Below are positions 47,073 to 56,460 of a DNA stretch of 64,000 nucleotides, piece after piece. Source of the stretch: Citrobacter gillenii (GTDB lineage Bacteria > Pseudomonadota > Gammaproteobacteria > Enterobacterales > Enterobacteriaceae); the NCBI RefSeq assembly GCF_013337685.1, contig NZ_SUQN01000005.1:372001-436000 (forward strand), read 5' to 3'. A program made the translations under genes and the position numbers. The notes below the pieces were generated by a model, which had not been told where the DNA came from, ran no database searches, and worked only from the letters and a program-made list of their open reading frames with translations. The stretch's first letter is position 1. The number at the start of each line of letters is the position of its first letter.

Positions 47073-48095
47073 ATGATTGTCCTGAAAAATATTTCGAAAG
47101 TGTTTACGCCAGGCAGGCTTGCTATTACCGCTGTCGATAACGTCAACCTAACGGTTGAACAGGGGCAGATTTACGGAATTATTGGCTACAGCGGTGCCGG
47201 TAAGAGCACCCTGATTCGCCTGCTTAACGGCCTTGAACAGCCAACTTCCGGCAGTGTGACCGTCAATGGTCACGATATCTCCACGGCGCGCGGGGAATCG
47301 TTACGCCAGGCACGACTGAAAATCAGCATGGTGTTTCAGCACTTTAATCTGCTGTGGTCGCGGACCGTCAGCGAAAACATTGCCTTCTCAATGCAAATCG
47401 CCGGTGTACCAAAAGCAAAAATTAAAGCACGTGTGGCCGAACTGATTACATTGGTCGGGCTGGATGGTCGAGAAAACGCCTGGCCGTCGCAGCTCAGCGG
47501 TGGGCAAAAACAGCGTGTCGGGATTGCTCGTGCGCTGGCGAACAACCCGGACGTGCTGTTGTGCGACGAAGCCACTTCCGCGCTGGATCCGCAAACCACC
47601 GATCAAATCCTGGATTTGCTGCTCGATATTAACCGGCGTTTCAAATTAACCATTGTGCTGATCACCCATGAGATGCACGTGGTGCGCAAAATTTGCGATC
47701 GCGTGGCGGTGATGGAGAACGGCAAAGTGGTTGAAGAGGGCGATGTGCTCAGCGTGTTTAGCCACCCGCAGCAGCCGATCACCCGTCAGTTTGTCCGTCA
47801 GGTAAGTCAATATGCCGAGGAAGATGAGTTTAATCCGCAACTGGCAAGCGAACTCGGCGGTGCGGTGATTAAGTTAACGTTTACCGGACAGCGTACCCAT
47901 CGGCCGGTGGTCGGGGAGCTGACGCTGCGCTACGGCCTGCCGTTTAACATTCTGCACGGCAAGATGACGCAAACCGCCCATGGCGCGTTTGGTCAACTGT
48001 GGGTGCACGTGGTGGCCACTGAAGAACAACTCAACAATATTCTGGCCGATCTGCGCCACAGCGACGTTGACGGCGAGGTTATCCAACATGGCTGA
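47073..48095 (+). CDS. MetN-like ABC transporter ATPase with NIL domain
   Basis: The 340-residue ATPase has Walker A GYSGAGKST at about 38-46, signature LSGGQKQR at about 142-149, Walker B VLLCDEATSALD, and a C-terminal NIL domain from about 260 (KLTFTGQRTHRPVV...GKMTQTAHGAFGQLWVHVV), which in MetN binds methionine and inhibits transport. It belongs to the methionine uptake family but is far from the usual metNIQ locus, so it is a second copy. Ligand may be D- or L-methionine, a methionine derivative or another amino acid. Confidence 0.88.
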   Translation: MIVLKNISKVFTPGRLAITAVDNVNLTVEQGQIYGIIGYSGAGKSTLIRLLNGLEQPTSGSVTVNGHDISTARGESLRQARLKISMVFQHFNLLWSRTVSENIAFSMQIAGVPKAKIKARVAELITLVGLDGRENAWPSQLSGGQKQRVGIARALANNPDVLLCDEATSALDPQTTDQILDLLLDINRRFKLTIVLITHEMHVVRKICDRVAVMENGKVVEEGDVLSVFSHPQQPITRQFVRQVSQYAEEDEFNPQLASELGGAVIKLTFTGQRTHRPVVGELTLRYGLPFNILHGKMTQTAHGAFGQLWVHVVATEEQLNNILADLRHSDVDGEVIQHG

Positions 48096-48756
48096 TTCCC
48101 TGTTTCCCCATCTGAAATGGGACCAACTGTTCGCGGCAACTCAGGAAACGCTCTACATGACCGCGCTTTCCGGTGTGGCGACCTTTGTACTGGGTATTGC
48201 GCTCGGACTGGCGCTATTTCTGACCGCGCGTGGCGGCCTGTATCAGAACCGCACGCTGTACAGCGCCATCTCGTTGATCGTGAATATTTTCCGCTCAATC
48301 CCGTTCATCATTTTGATCGTGCTGCTGATCCCGGTGACTAAAACGCTGGTAGGCACCATTCTTGGTGCCAACGCCGCGCTACCCGCGCTGATCGTGGGTG
48401 CCGCACCGTTCTATGCCCGTCTGGTCGAAATTGCCCTGCGTGAAGTAGATAAAGGCGTTATTGAAGCGAGCCGCTCCATGGGGGCACGTCTGAGTACGCT
48501 TATTTTTCGGGTTTTACTGCCGGAATCATCACCCGCTCTGGTGTCCGGTATCACCGTGACGCTGATTGCCCTGGTTAGCTACAGCGCAATGGCTGGTGTG
48601 ATTGGTGCCGGTGGTTTAGGGAATTTGGCTTATCTGGAAGGATTCCAGCGCAACCACAGCGACGTTACGCTGGTGGCGACGGTGACCATTCTGGTTATTG
48701 TCTTCATCATCCAGTTTTGCGGCGATGTGATCACCTCTCTGTTAGATAAACGCTAA
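48088..48756 (+). CDS. MetI-like ABC transporter permease
   Basis: The 222-residue inner-membrane permease has five or so hydrophobic segments and the EAA-type ATPase contact (EASRSMGARLSTLIFRVLLPE at about 129-149). NIFRSIPFIILIVLLIPVTK is typical of MetI. The ATG at 48088 overlaps the end of the ATPase gene by 8 bases, which indicates coupling. Confidence 0.9.
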   Translation: MADSLFPHLKWDQLFAATQETLYMTALSGVATFVLGIALGLALFLTARGGLYQNRTLYSAISLIVNIFRSIPFIILIVLLIPVTKTLVGTILGANAALPALIVGAAPFYARLVEIALREVDKGVIEASRSMGARLSTLIFRVLLPESSPALVSGITVTLIALVSYSAMAGVIGAGGLGNLAYLEGFQRNHSDVTLVATVTILVIVFIIQFCGDVITSLLDKR

Positions 48757-48777
48757 TAAAATACGGAAACCATTATC

Positions 48778-49590
48778 ATGAAAAAATCACTGACATTACT
48801 CGCCGCCGCCACCTTAAGCGCCCTGAGCTTTGCGTCGTGGGCAGATACGCTGACCGTGGGCGCGTCCAACGTGCCGCACGCTGAGATCCTCGAACAGGCG
48901 AAACCGATCCTGGCAAAGCAGGGGATCGAGCTGGAGATTAAACCGTTCCAGGACTACATTCTGCCAAACACCGCGCTGGCGGGGCGTGAGATTGACGCCA
49001 ACTACTTCCAGCATATTCCGTACCTGAACAGCGTACTGAAGGATCATGCGGGTGATAAGACCTATGATTTCGTCAGCGCCGGGGCGATTCACATTGAGCC
49101 GATTGGTATCTATTCTAAAAAGGTAAAGTCGCTGAAGGACCTGCCGGAGGGCGGAAAGATCATCATGCGTGATGCGGTGTCCGAAGAAGGGCGCATTCTG
49201 TCGATTTTCGAAAAAGAGGGTGTGATTAAGCTCAAGCCAGGCGTTGATAAAGTCACCGCGCGCATCAGCGACATCGTTGAGAACCCGAAAAAGCTGAAGT
49301 TCCTGCCTAACGTTGAAGCGGCACTGTTGCCGCAGATGTATAACAACGATGAAGGAGATGCAGTGGTGATCAACGCCAACTACGCTATCGATGCCGGGCT
49401 GGATCCGGTGAAAGATCCGATTGCTGTCGAAAGCGGCGAAAACAACCCGTATGCCAACATCATTACCGTGCATCGCGGCGATGAGAAGAAAAAGGATATT
49501 GTGGCGCTGGTTGACGCACTGCACTCAAAAGAAATTCAGGACTGGATTCGCACCAAATATAAAGGCGCGGTGATCCCGGTAAATAACTGA
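48778..49590 (+). CDS. MetQ/NlpA-family substrate-binding protein
   Basis: The 270-residue periplasmic binding protein has a signal peptide ending SWA/DT and the NlpA family sequence: VGASNVPHAEILEQAKPIL, DYILPNTALAGREIDANYFQH, EPIGIYSKKVKSL. Unlike E. coli MetQ it has no lipobox cysteine, so it appears to be soluble instead of lipid-anchored. It completes the transporter with the two genes just upstream. Confidence 0.9.
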   Translation: MKKSLTLLAAATLSALSFASWADTLTVGASNVPHAEILEQAKPILAKQGIELEIKPFQDYILPNTALAGREIDANYFQHIPYLNSVLKDHAGDKTYDFVSAGAIHIEPIGIYSKKVKSLKDLPEGGKIIMRDAVSEEGRILSIFEKEGVIKLKPGVDKVTARISDIVENPKKLKFLPNVEAALLPQMYNNDEGDAVVINANYAIDAGLDPVKDPIAVESGENNPYANIITVHRGDEKKKDIVALVDALHSKEIQDWIRTKYKGAVIPVNN

Positions 49591-49600
49591 TCCACTTTCT

Positions 49601-49678
49601 GCCGGGTGGCGGCTTCGCCTTACCCGGCCTACAACGTCTGTAGGCTGGGTAAAACGCAGTAGCGTTGCCATCCGGCGC
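49601..49678. repeat. REP/BIME element between metQ-like gene and ttrA
   Basis: Two inverted REP units: GCCGGGTGGCGGCTTCGCC...CCGGCCTAC at 49601-49632 and GTAGGCTGGGTAAAACGC...GCCATCCGGCGC at 49640-49678. The second unit runs up to the ttrA stop. It sits between convergent genes. Confidence 0.88.
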
Positions 49679-52600
49679 TAGAGTTGCACTCGCTCGATTC
49701 TCGCCGGTAGCCCTTGGCGCACAGACGCTCCTGAGACCCAGTCCAGCCAGGTATTGGCCACCTGACGCGTCGGGTCGGCAAAACCCAAATCGTTAATATT
49801 AATCCCCGATTTAATCTTTTCATCAAACGCCATCGGCTCTCCGTCAAGCGTATGCTGTGCTGCCCCCATTTCTTTATGTCCGTAGCCATGTTCAATTGCG
49901 ATAACGCCCGGCATAACGCCGTTGAGCAGGCTGACCTGCGCTTGTGCGTGTCCACCCGGCGTGATGATGCGCACCGTGTCGCCGTGTGACACACCATAAC
50001 GCGCGCCGTCCTGCGGGTTGAGCGCCACCAGATTCACAGGCTTGAGATGGTGAAGACGTGGGATCACCGCCGAGGCGCTGGACATAGTATTGGACTTAAA
50101 GGAGATCATCTTCAGCGGCCATTCCTGCTGCGGAAACAATTCGTCCACCGAACGCCCGTCGGACAGGCGGGAAGGATACCAGGCCGGACAGCCGCTGTAG
50201 CGCTCGCCGGTGATCGCATGGCGGTGTGCGGCGACATCCGCGTTCCAGATTTGCAGAGGTTTCTCCCACGCATTACCGACGCGGTTATCGGTGCGGCCAC
50301 TCTTATCTGGCGCAAAACGACCACCGCGCGAGTAGACAAACGCCACGCGACGAACTTCGTCGGCTTTTAGCGTGTCGGTGATGACCGGCAGGATCCGCGT
50401 CACGCCGGTCAGCGAGATATCTTCCGGCGCGGCTTCGGCGACCGGCGCCTTACCCATAAACGCAATGTTGGCGGCCAGTCGCAGGTAGTAATCTTCCGCG
50501 CGGTTCAGCGGATAGTGATTGCCCTGCGGATCGGTAATGGCGTTATCGCCAAAGCCCGGCAGCCCAATGCGTTTTGCCACCGCGATGCAAAATGACTCCA
50601 TGGATGCTGGTTGGCCGTCGGCGGTTTTGCTGGTGGCGGGTGCAACAATCGGCCAGCGGGCGGTGGTGGCCTTGCTCGCCACGCCTGCCCACGGGGCGCT
50701 GAATCCCCAGCTTTCGAAGTTGTGGGTATCCGGGACAATATAGTCCGCCAGCGCGGTGGTTTCGTTCATAAAAGCATCAATGGCAATAAATAGCGGCAGA
50801 CGCGCCGGATCTTTGAGCTTTTCTTCCGCTACGCCACGCAGCCCCGCAATGCCGTAAAACGGGTTGGTCATGTTGGAGATCCAGGCTTTTAGCGGATACG
50901 GGTAGCCTTCGAGCGCCGAGACGAGTAATTCGGTCAACTGCCCGGCGACAAACGGATACCATGGGGCTTTCGCCGGGAAGGGCGATTGTCCGGCAGCCAC
51001 TTTATTACGGTACTCTTCCGAGGATTCATAGGCGGTTTTACTGCGCGCGATGCTCAGGCCTTTCGGCTTCACCTTTCCGGCGAAACTGTCCATATTGTAG
51101 CGCGGTCCGTCAGTGGCACCGTTGAATTTACCGCCGCCCACAAAGACCCCGCCTTCGAGGCTGAGGTTGCCAATCAGCGCATTCAGCATCATCACCGCCC
51201 AGGCGTTGTAAAATCCGTTGCCTGCCATCATCCCGCCGTGGGTGATCACCGCCGCTTTACGCCCGTGACGGGTAAAGGCGTCCGCCAGCGCGCCTATTTT
51301 TGCCTCCGACACGCCGCACTGCTGGCTGTATTGCGCCAGTGACAGCTTTTCGGCAGACTCTTTCAGACGCTGGAATCCGCTTTTGACCGTCACGGTTTGC
51401 CCGTCGGCCAGCGTTACTTCGCGGGTCACGAACAGCTGTGCGCGTTGACAGCTGCTGGCTGCTACCATGTCACCGGCCTCGTTAACGGCCAGCGGTTCGC
51501 CAGGCGCGTCGGTGTTCAGATGGGCGAGCGTGAGATGCTGTCCGGCAAGCGTTGGGATCTCATCGGTAATCACCAGATGCGTGGCGTTGGTCCAGCTTTT
51601 TTCTCCGGCCTGTTGCATGGCCTGGACACCAGGGATGGCGAGGTAATCGGCGTTGTAACGCTGCTTTTCGATGATCCAGCGGATCATTCCCATTGCCAGC
51701 GCCGAGTCGCTCCCCGGGTGCACAGGCTGCCAGTGACCGCGATCGTCAGCCAGTACCGTGGTTAATGGCAGGGCGGGTGCGACAACGACATACTCGAAAT
51801 CATTGCGTAAGCGGGCGCTGGCGAGTTGGCGAGCCTGGCGCTTAAACGGGTTGCCGGACTGCGCCGGGGAGGTGCCCATAAATAACGCGAACTCAACGTT
51901 ATCCCAGTCCGGTTTGACGTGGGTGTTTTTATCCAGATCGCCCATTAGCGCGCCGGAACCGGCCCGATACGCTAGCCCACAATACGCACCGTGCGCGCCG
52001 AAGTTTTTACTACCAAAACTGTTCAGTGCGAAACGGCGGATAAACGTATCGCGTCCCTCGTCGCTGGTATTGGTGACCAGCAGTTGATTGGATTTCGGGC
52101 CAAAGCCGGGGTGCTTAGCATCTAACGGGGTGATGGGGTCGTGGATGGCCCGCAGGCCGTCAATGTGACCTTCACCAAACAGGTCGCCGCCTTCCACCAC
52201 CTCTTTGATGAGCTGTTCAAAGCTGATGCGCTGCCATTTACCTTCGCCACGTTTACCGACGCGCTTCATCGGCTCCAGAATTCGCAGCGGGCTGTACAGG
52301 CCTTCGAGCAGGGTTGCGCCCCGGGCGCAGGCGGTGGAACGCGCATCAAGACCGCTTTCGCCCGCCAGTTGTTCCATTGCAGTGGCAAACGGAACCGACG
52401 AATCAATGTGATGTTCATGCGACAGTGGGTGGTAGGGGTTGCCCGCAATGCGCAGAACTTTCCCCGCTTTGCTGTCGACGCGGACTCGCACACCGCACTG
52501 GGTCCAGCAGCCGAAGCACTGGGTCATGGCGATCACCTGCTGCGGATCCTGCTGCCAGCGCGGTTGGGCGTTGGCTTCGGGGATCAGCGCATTGCCGAAG

Positions 52601-52749
52601 ATGCGATCGCGGGTGATTTTCCCCGAGGTGCCATCCAGCAAACCGTCAATCGCGCGCTTTGCCACATCCCGATAACTCAGGCCAAAGGTCACCATCCCGC
52701 CAACGGCGAGACCAACTTTAAGCCACTGACGACGGGTTAAATTAGCCAT
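49678..52749 (-). CDS. ttrA: TtrA, tetrathionate reductase molybdopterin subunit
   Basis: The 1023-residue catalytic subunit reduces tetrathionate to thiosulfate in the periplasm. The N-terminus has a Tat signal (LTRRQWLKVG, residues 4-13). An Fe-S motif C78-x2-C81-x3-C85 with C141 as fourth ligand follows, and C257 in GAYCGLAYR is the probable cysteine ligand to Mo, as in the PsrA/PhsA group. The ATG at 52749 has AAGGAGA upstream and overlaps the ttrC end by 8 bases. Length agrees with Salmonella TtrA. Last gene of ttrBCA. Confidence 0.94.
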   Translation of the reverse strand: MANLTRRQWLKVGLAVGGMVTFGLSYRDVAKRAIDGLLDGTSGKITRDRIFGNALIPEANAQPRWQQDPQQVIAMTQCFGCWTQCGVRVRVDSKAGKVLRIAGNPYHPLSHEHHIDSSVPFATAMEQLAGESGLDARSTACARGATLLEGLYSPLRILEPMKRVGKRGEGKWQRISFEQLIKEVVEGGDLFGEGHIDGLRAIHDPITPLDAKHPGFGPKSNQLLVTNTSDEGRDTFIRRFALNSFGSKNFGAHGAYCGLAYRAGSGALMGDLDKNTHVKPDWDNVEFALFMGTSPAQSGNPFKRQARQLASARLRNDFEYVVVAPALPLTTVLADDRGHWQPVHPGSDSALAMGMIRWIIEKQRYNADYLAIPGVQAMQQAGEKSWTNATHLVITDEIPTLAGQHLTLAHLNTDAPGEPLAVNEAGDMVAASSCQRAQLFVTREVTLADGQTVTVKSGFQRLKESAEKLSLAQYSQQCGVSEAKIGALADAFTRHGRKAAVITHGGMMAGNGFYNAWAVMMLNALIGNLSLEGGVFVGGGKFNGATDGPRYNMDSFAGKVKPKGLSIARSKTAYESSEEYRNKVAAGQSPFPAKAPWYPFVAGQLTELLVSALEGYPYPLKAWISNMTNPFYGIAGLRGVAEEKLKDPARLPLFIAIDAFMNETTALADYIVPDTHNFESWGFSAPWAGVASKATTARWPIVAPATSKTADGQPASMESFCIAVAKRIGLPGFGDNAITDPQGNHYPLNRAEDYYLRLAANIAFMGKAPVAEAAPEDISLTGVTRILPVITDTLKADEVRRVAFVYSRGGRFAPDKSGRTDNRVGNAWEKPLQIWNADVAAHRHAITGERYSGCPAWYPSRLSDGRSVDELFPQQEWPLKMISFKSNTMSSASAVIPRLHHLKPVNLVALNPQDGARYGVSHGDTVRIITPGGHAQAQVSLLNGVMPGVIAIEHGYGHKEMGAAQHTLDGEPMAFDEKIKSGININDLGFADPTRQVANTWLDWVSGASVRQGLPARIERVQL

Positions 52750-53764
52750 GTTGCATTCTCCTTGCGATCGCGTTGAGGCCTTCATGAACAATAATGAGTA
52801 GCGCAACCCACAGGCCAAAGGTGCCTACAATGGCCAGCCAGCCATCTGTGCCGCCGGGCAGGGAGTACGGATTAAATTGCGCGTTAAATTTGGGGATGGT
52901 CTGCACCTGAATCAGTATCGTCCAGCGCATCAGCCAGCACAGCGCCATGGCGCTGAAGGCCAGCGTAATACGCAGCGGTAATGACGATGGGTGACGTAAC
53001 ACCCATCCGCAAAGTGCCAGTGAGACAGCCCACAGCACTACCCAGCCGATGGCGTAGTGTCGTGCAGACGCGGCGACATCCAGCCACTGGCGAATCGCTG
53101 AGCCGGAAAGCGTATCGCCGCTCACCCACCACGCCATCACAATGGCCAGGGCGATCAACGTGACAATCTGCCCCCATGCCAGCTTGCGCGGCAGTGTGCT
53201 GTCGCGGTTTATGCTGGCGATAAGCAGGGCGAAGAAGGTTTGCAGCGCGCTGAGGAACATCGCCAGCGGGAAGGCATAGCTGAACCAGATGGGACGCGCC
53301 TGCACGACGGAGACTTCGCGGCCGGTATACACCAATAATCCAATGGCTGAGAGCGCGCTGCCCACAGCTAGCCATCTAGTGACGCTGTAACTTTTATGCG
53401 TAAACCGTTTGAACTGCTGCGCCAGAAACCACAGCCCGAGAAACCCGGTGAACAACGGTAAAAACAGTGCCCCCCACGGCATCCATGACCACGGTGTCGG
53501 ATAGGCATAGAAATGCCAGACGCGCGCGGTCTGGTGCAGATCCGCGGTCAGCGCCAGTGGGGCGGTGATGGCACAGGTCAGGGCGATCAGCAGCGTCAGG
53601 TTTTCTAGCTGCGGCTGCGCTTTTTTACGCCAGTGGAGCACGCAGGCGAACAGCGCCGCGCAGGCGGCAATGCCAATGAAAAAGAAATACTGTACCGCCC
53701 AGGGCAACCAGCTTATTTCCTGCGGATGGGCCAGCACCTCTTCGATAATCAGTGAATGGGTCAT
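52742..53764 (-). CDS. ttrC: TtrC, tetrathionate reductase membrane subunit (NrfD family)
   Basis: The 340-residue integral membrane protein of the NrfD/PsrC type has about nine hydrophobic segments (for example YFFFIGIAACAALFACVLHW and MPWGALFLPLFTGFLGLWFL). It oxidises menaquinol and anchors TtrAB on the periplasmic side. Its ATG follows the ttrB stop with no gap (TAAATG). Confidence 0.93.
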   Translation of the reverse strand: MTHSLIIEEVLAHPQEISWLPWAVQYFFFIGIAACAALFACVLHWRKKAQPQLENLTLLIALTCAITAPLALTADLHQTARVWHFYAYPTPWSWMPWGALFLPLFTGFLGLWFLAQQFKRFTHKSYSVTRWLAVGSALSAIGLLVYTGREVSVVQARPIWFSYAFPLAMFLSALQTFFALLIASINRDSTLPRKLAWGQIVTLIALAIVMAWWVSGDTLSGSAIRQWLDVAASARHYAIGWVVLWAVSLALCGWVLRHPSSLPLRITLAFSAMALCWLMRWTILIQVQTIPKFNAQFNPYSLPGGTDGWLAIVGTFGLWVALLIIVHEGLNAIARRMQHG

Positions 53765-54499
53765 TTAAACCTCCTGCCACAGAGCGGGTTGAGCACGTCC
53801 CATCAACGGGGTGACGAAGGCGTCATCTAGCCCCAGATAGAACACGTGAGGCGAGGTGCCGCTTTCCGGTTTCAGGACTTTGATGGTGTCATGGTGTTCG
53901 TGCAGCATGCGTGAAATCCGGCTGTGCGGATCGTTGATGTCGCCAATGATGCGCGCGCCACCCACACAGGACTCCACGCAGGCCGGGAGCAGCCCGGCTT
54001 CCAGGCGGTGCACGCAAAATGTGCATTTGTCGGCAGTCTGCGTTTCATGGTTAATAAACCGAGCATCGTATGGGCAGGCTTGCACGCAGTAGGCACAGCC
54101 CACACAGCGCGTATTGTCGACCACTACAATGCCATCTTCGCGCTGAAAGGTGGCCTGCACGGGACAAACGGGCACACAAGGTGGGTTATCGCAATGGTTA
54201 CACAGGCGCGGCAGCAGCACGTTGGTGACGCTTTGCTGACCCTCAACCTGTACCTGATACTGGTTGACGTTGGTACGAAACGCGCCCTGAGGCGTCTGGT
54301 TTTCAATGGCGCAACTGACGGTACAGGCCTGACAGCCGATACACCGCCGCAGATCAATCAACATGGCGTAGCGATGCTGGCGCGACCCCTCGTGGCGTTC
54401 TGGCGAGAAGGGAAACTCGGCCTGAGCCAGGGGAACCAGGGATGCGCCTGCGGTCAGAACGCCCAGTTGCTGGAGAAACTGCCGTTTACTGCTGTCCAT
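53765..54499 (-). CDS. ttrB: TtrB, tetrathionate reductase Fe-S subunit
   Basis: The 244-residue protein has four ferredoxin-type cysteine groups: CIGCQACTVSC at 53-63, CNHCDNPPCVPVCP, CVGCAYCVQACP and CTFCVHRLEAGLLPACVESC, for four [4Fe-4S] clusters that link TtrC to TtrA. The signal peptide reads SKRQFLQQLG: a Tat motif with lysine in place of the first arginine, the rare variant known from Salmonella TtrB. The ATG at 54499 follows GGGAGAA. First gene of ttrBCA. Confidence 0.94.
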   Translation of the reverse strand: MDSSKRQFLQQLGVLTAGASLVPLAQAEFPFSPERHEGSRQHRYAMLIDLRRCIGCQACTVSCAIENQTPQGAFRTNVNQYQVQVEGQQSVTNVLLPRLCNHCDNPPCVPVCPVQATFQREDGIVVVDNTRCVGCAYCVQACPYDARFINHETQTADKCTFCVHRLEAGLLPACVESCVGGARIIGDINDPHSRISRMLHEHHDTIKVLKPESGTSPHVFYLGLDDAFVTPLMGRAQPALWQEV

Positions 54500-54583
54500 A
54501 TTTTCTCCCGTCACAATGCAACAACGAAACATTGGTCACGCCGTTGGTTTGCGTGTGATGAATAAAGAATCTTGATGATTTAC

Positions 54584-54656
54584 AGTGTAAAAATCGTGGC
54601 GGGGGGTACTCTATTGTGGTTAACCACATACCCGGCTTGTTGTTGATCTAAAACAA
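54584..54656. promoter_or_regulatory. ttrB/ttrS intergenic control region: FNR-like site and 14-bp palindrome
   Basis: TTGATCTAAAACAA at 54643-54656 matches the FNR consensus at 9 of 10 fixed bases. TGTGGTTAACCACA at 54615-54628 is a perfect palindrome. On the minus strand TACACT at 54589-54584 could be the ttrB -10; the palindrome centre would then be about 44 bases before the start point, where an activator contacts polymerase, with no recognisable -35. TtrR is the obvious ligand for the palindrome. FNR control of ttr is known in Salmonella; the TtrR assignment is inference. Confidence 0.65.
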
Positions 54657-54678
54657 CATAAATGACAGGGATAATGGC

Positions 54679-56460
54679 GTGAGATGTAAAGTAGTACATT
54701 GCCTGACGGTGCTGGCAGCGTTGTGGATGCTGAGCGGAGCGGCCTGGGCGCAGACATGGAACATTGGCGTCTTAGCCATGCGTGGGGAGGTCACCACACG
54801 TAATCACTGGCAGCCGCTGGAAAACCTGCTGAATCAGCAAATCGCCGGTGAACGGTTTCATATTCAACCGTTGGACCTGCACCAGATGCAAGATGCCGTG
54901 AACCGGGGAACCGTGCAGTTTGTGGTGACCAATCCGGCGCAGTTTGTGCAGTTAAACAACCGCGCAGCGCTACGCTGGCTGGCATCCTTACGCTCCACCC
55001 GCGGCGGAAAAGCGACCAGCAATGTGATTGGTAGTGCGATCCTGGTCAGGCGTGACGGAGAGATCGCGTCGGCACACGATCTGATCGGCAAAACGGTTGG
55101 GGCGATCGATGCCCAGGCATTTGGCGGCTATTTGCTGGGTTATAAAGCGCTTATCGATGCGGGATTGCGCCCGGAGCGCGATTTGCGCCTGAGGTTCACG
55201 GGTTTTCCTGCCGATGCGTTAGTGTATTTATTGCGTGAGAAAGCCGTTCAGGCTGTAATTGTGCCGGTGTGTCTGCTGGAAAAAATGGATGAAGAAGGGC
55301 TGATCCATAAAGCCGATTTTAAGGTGGTGCTCAACCATCCGACGTCGATTCCCTGCCTGAGCAGCACGCCGCTTTATCCTGACTGGTCCTTCGCCGCACT
55401 GCCCGCAGTGAGTGATGAACTTGCCGATCGCGTCACCCGGGTTCTGTTTAATGCACCACAAGATGCGCCTTTTCGCTGGGGAGCTCCCGCCTCGACCCGC
55501 GAGGTCGAAACGTTACTACGTGACGTTCGTCAGCACCCGCAGCAGCGTCAACTGTGGCTGGATATCAAAAGCTGGTTTATCCAGCATCAACTGGTAATGG
55601 GGGCAGCAGCGGTGGTTCTGCTGTTGCTCACACTCAACTACATCTGGGTGATGCTGTTGGTCCGTCGTCGCGGCAGGCTGCTGGAGCGTAACAATGTGCT
55701 GTTGCGCAAGCAGGAGCAGGCACTGGAAACCGCGCGTCAGATGAGCGTCCTCGGCGAGATGACGTCCGGGTTTGCCCATGAACTTAACCAGCCGCTCTCG
55801 GCTATCCGTCACTATGCGCAAGGCTGCCTGATTCGCCTGCGCGGTCAGGATCAACAGCATCCGCTGTTACCTGCGCTTGAACAGATAGATGCTCAGGCAC
55901 AGCGGGGGGCCGATACGTTGCGCAATCTGCGTCTGTGGGCCAGCCAGGCCCAGGGCAATCCAGTAATGACGGATGACTGGCAGGCGATCAACATCCGTGA
56001 TGCTGTCCACCACGTGTGGCAATTATTGCGTATGACACAGCAATTCCCTGACGTCACGCTGCAAACGACGGTCAGCGCAAACTTAACGCTGACGCTGCCC
56101 AGCGTTCTGCTGGAACAAGTACTGGCAAATCTGGTGCTTAACGCCGCTCAGGCAGGGGCCAGCACGGTGTGGTTTACCGCTCAACATGAGGACGACGGTA
56201 TCAGCATACAGGTACAGGATAACGCCGGGGGAATCGATGAAACTCAGCTTTATCAAGCGTTCCAACCGTTTATGACTACCCGCAAAGAAGGAATGGGGCT
56301 GGGATTGGTCATATGCCAACGCCTGGTTCGCTATGCCGGCGGCGAGATTAGCATCAACAATCAACAGGCTCCAGATGGTCGGGCGGGTGTCGCGGTAAGA
56401 TTACATTTTAAGCCAACACAGAAAGGGGGCGATTGTGGCGATCATTCATCTGCTGGATGA
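54679..56460 (+). CDS. ttrS: TtrS, tetrathionate sensor histidine kinase
   Basis: The 593-residue sensor has a signal sequence (cleavage after WAQ or so), a periplasmic phosphonate-binding-type sensing domain at about 25-300, one membrane segment at about 305-328 and a cytoplasmic kinase. The phospho-accepting H367 is in SGFAHELNQPLSAI; the ATPase domain has NLVLNAAQAG, DNAGGI and GMGLGLVICQ. Tetrathionate binding leads to phosphorylation of TtrR. The start codon is GTG at 54679 behind ACAGGG. It overlaps ttrR by 26 bases. Confidence 0.93.
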   Translation: MRCKVVHCLTVLAALWMLSGAAWAQTWNIGVLAMRGEVTTRNHWQPLENLLNQQIAGERFHIQPLDLHQMQDAVNRGTVQFVVTNPAQFVQLNNRAALRWLASLRSTRGGKATSNVIGSAILVRRDGEIASAHDLIGKTVGAIDAQAFGGYLLGYKALIDAGLRPERDLRLRFTGFPADALVYLLREKAVQAVIVPVCLLEKMDEEGLIHKADFKVVLNHPTSIPCLSSTPLYPDWSFAALPAVSDELADRVTRVLFNAPQDAPFRWGAPASTREVETLLRDVRQHPQQRQLWLDIKSWFIQHQLVMGAAAVVLLLLTLNYIWVMLLVRRRGRLLERNNVLLRKQEQALETARQMSVLGEMTSGFAHELNQPLSAIRHYAQGCLIRLRGQDQQHPLLPALEQIDAQAQRGADTLRNLRLWASQAQGNPVMTDDWQAINIRDAVHHVWQLLRMTQQFPDVTLQTTVSANLTLTLPSVLLEQVLANLVLNAAQAGASTVWFTAQHEDDGISIQVQDNAGGIDETQLYQAFQPFMTTRKEGMGLGLVICQRLVRYAGGEISINNQQAPDGRAGVAVRLHFKPTQKGGDCGDHSSAG

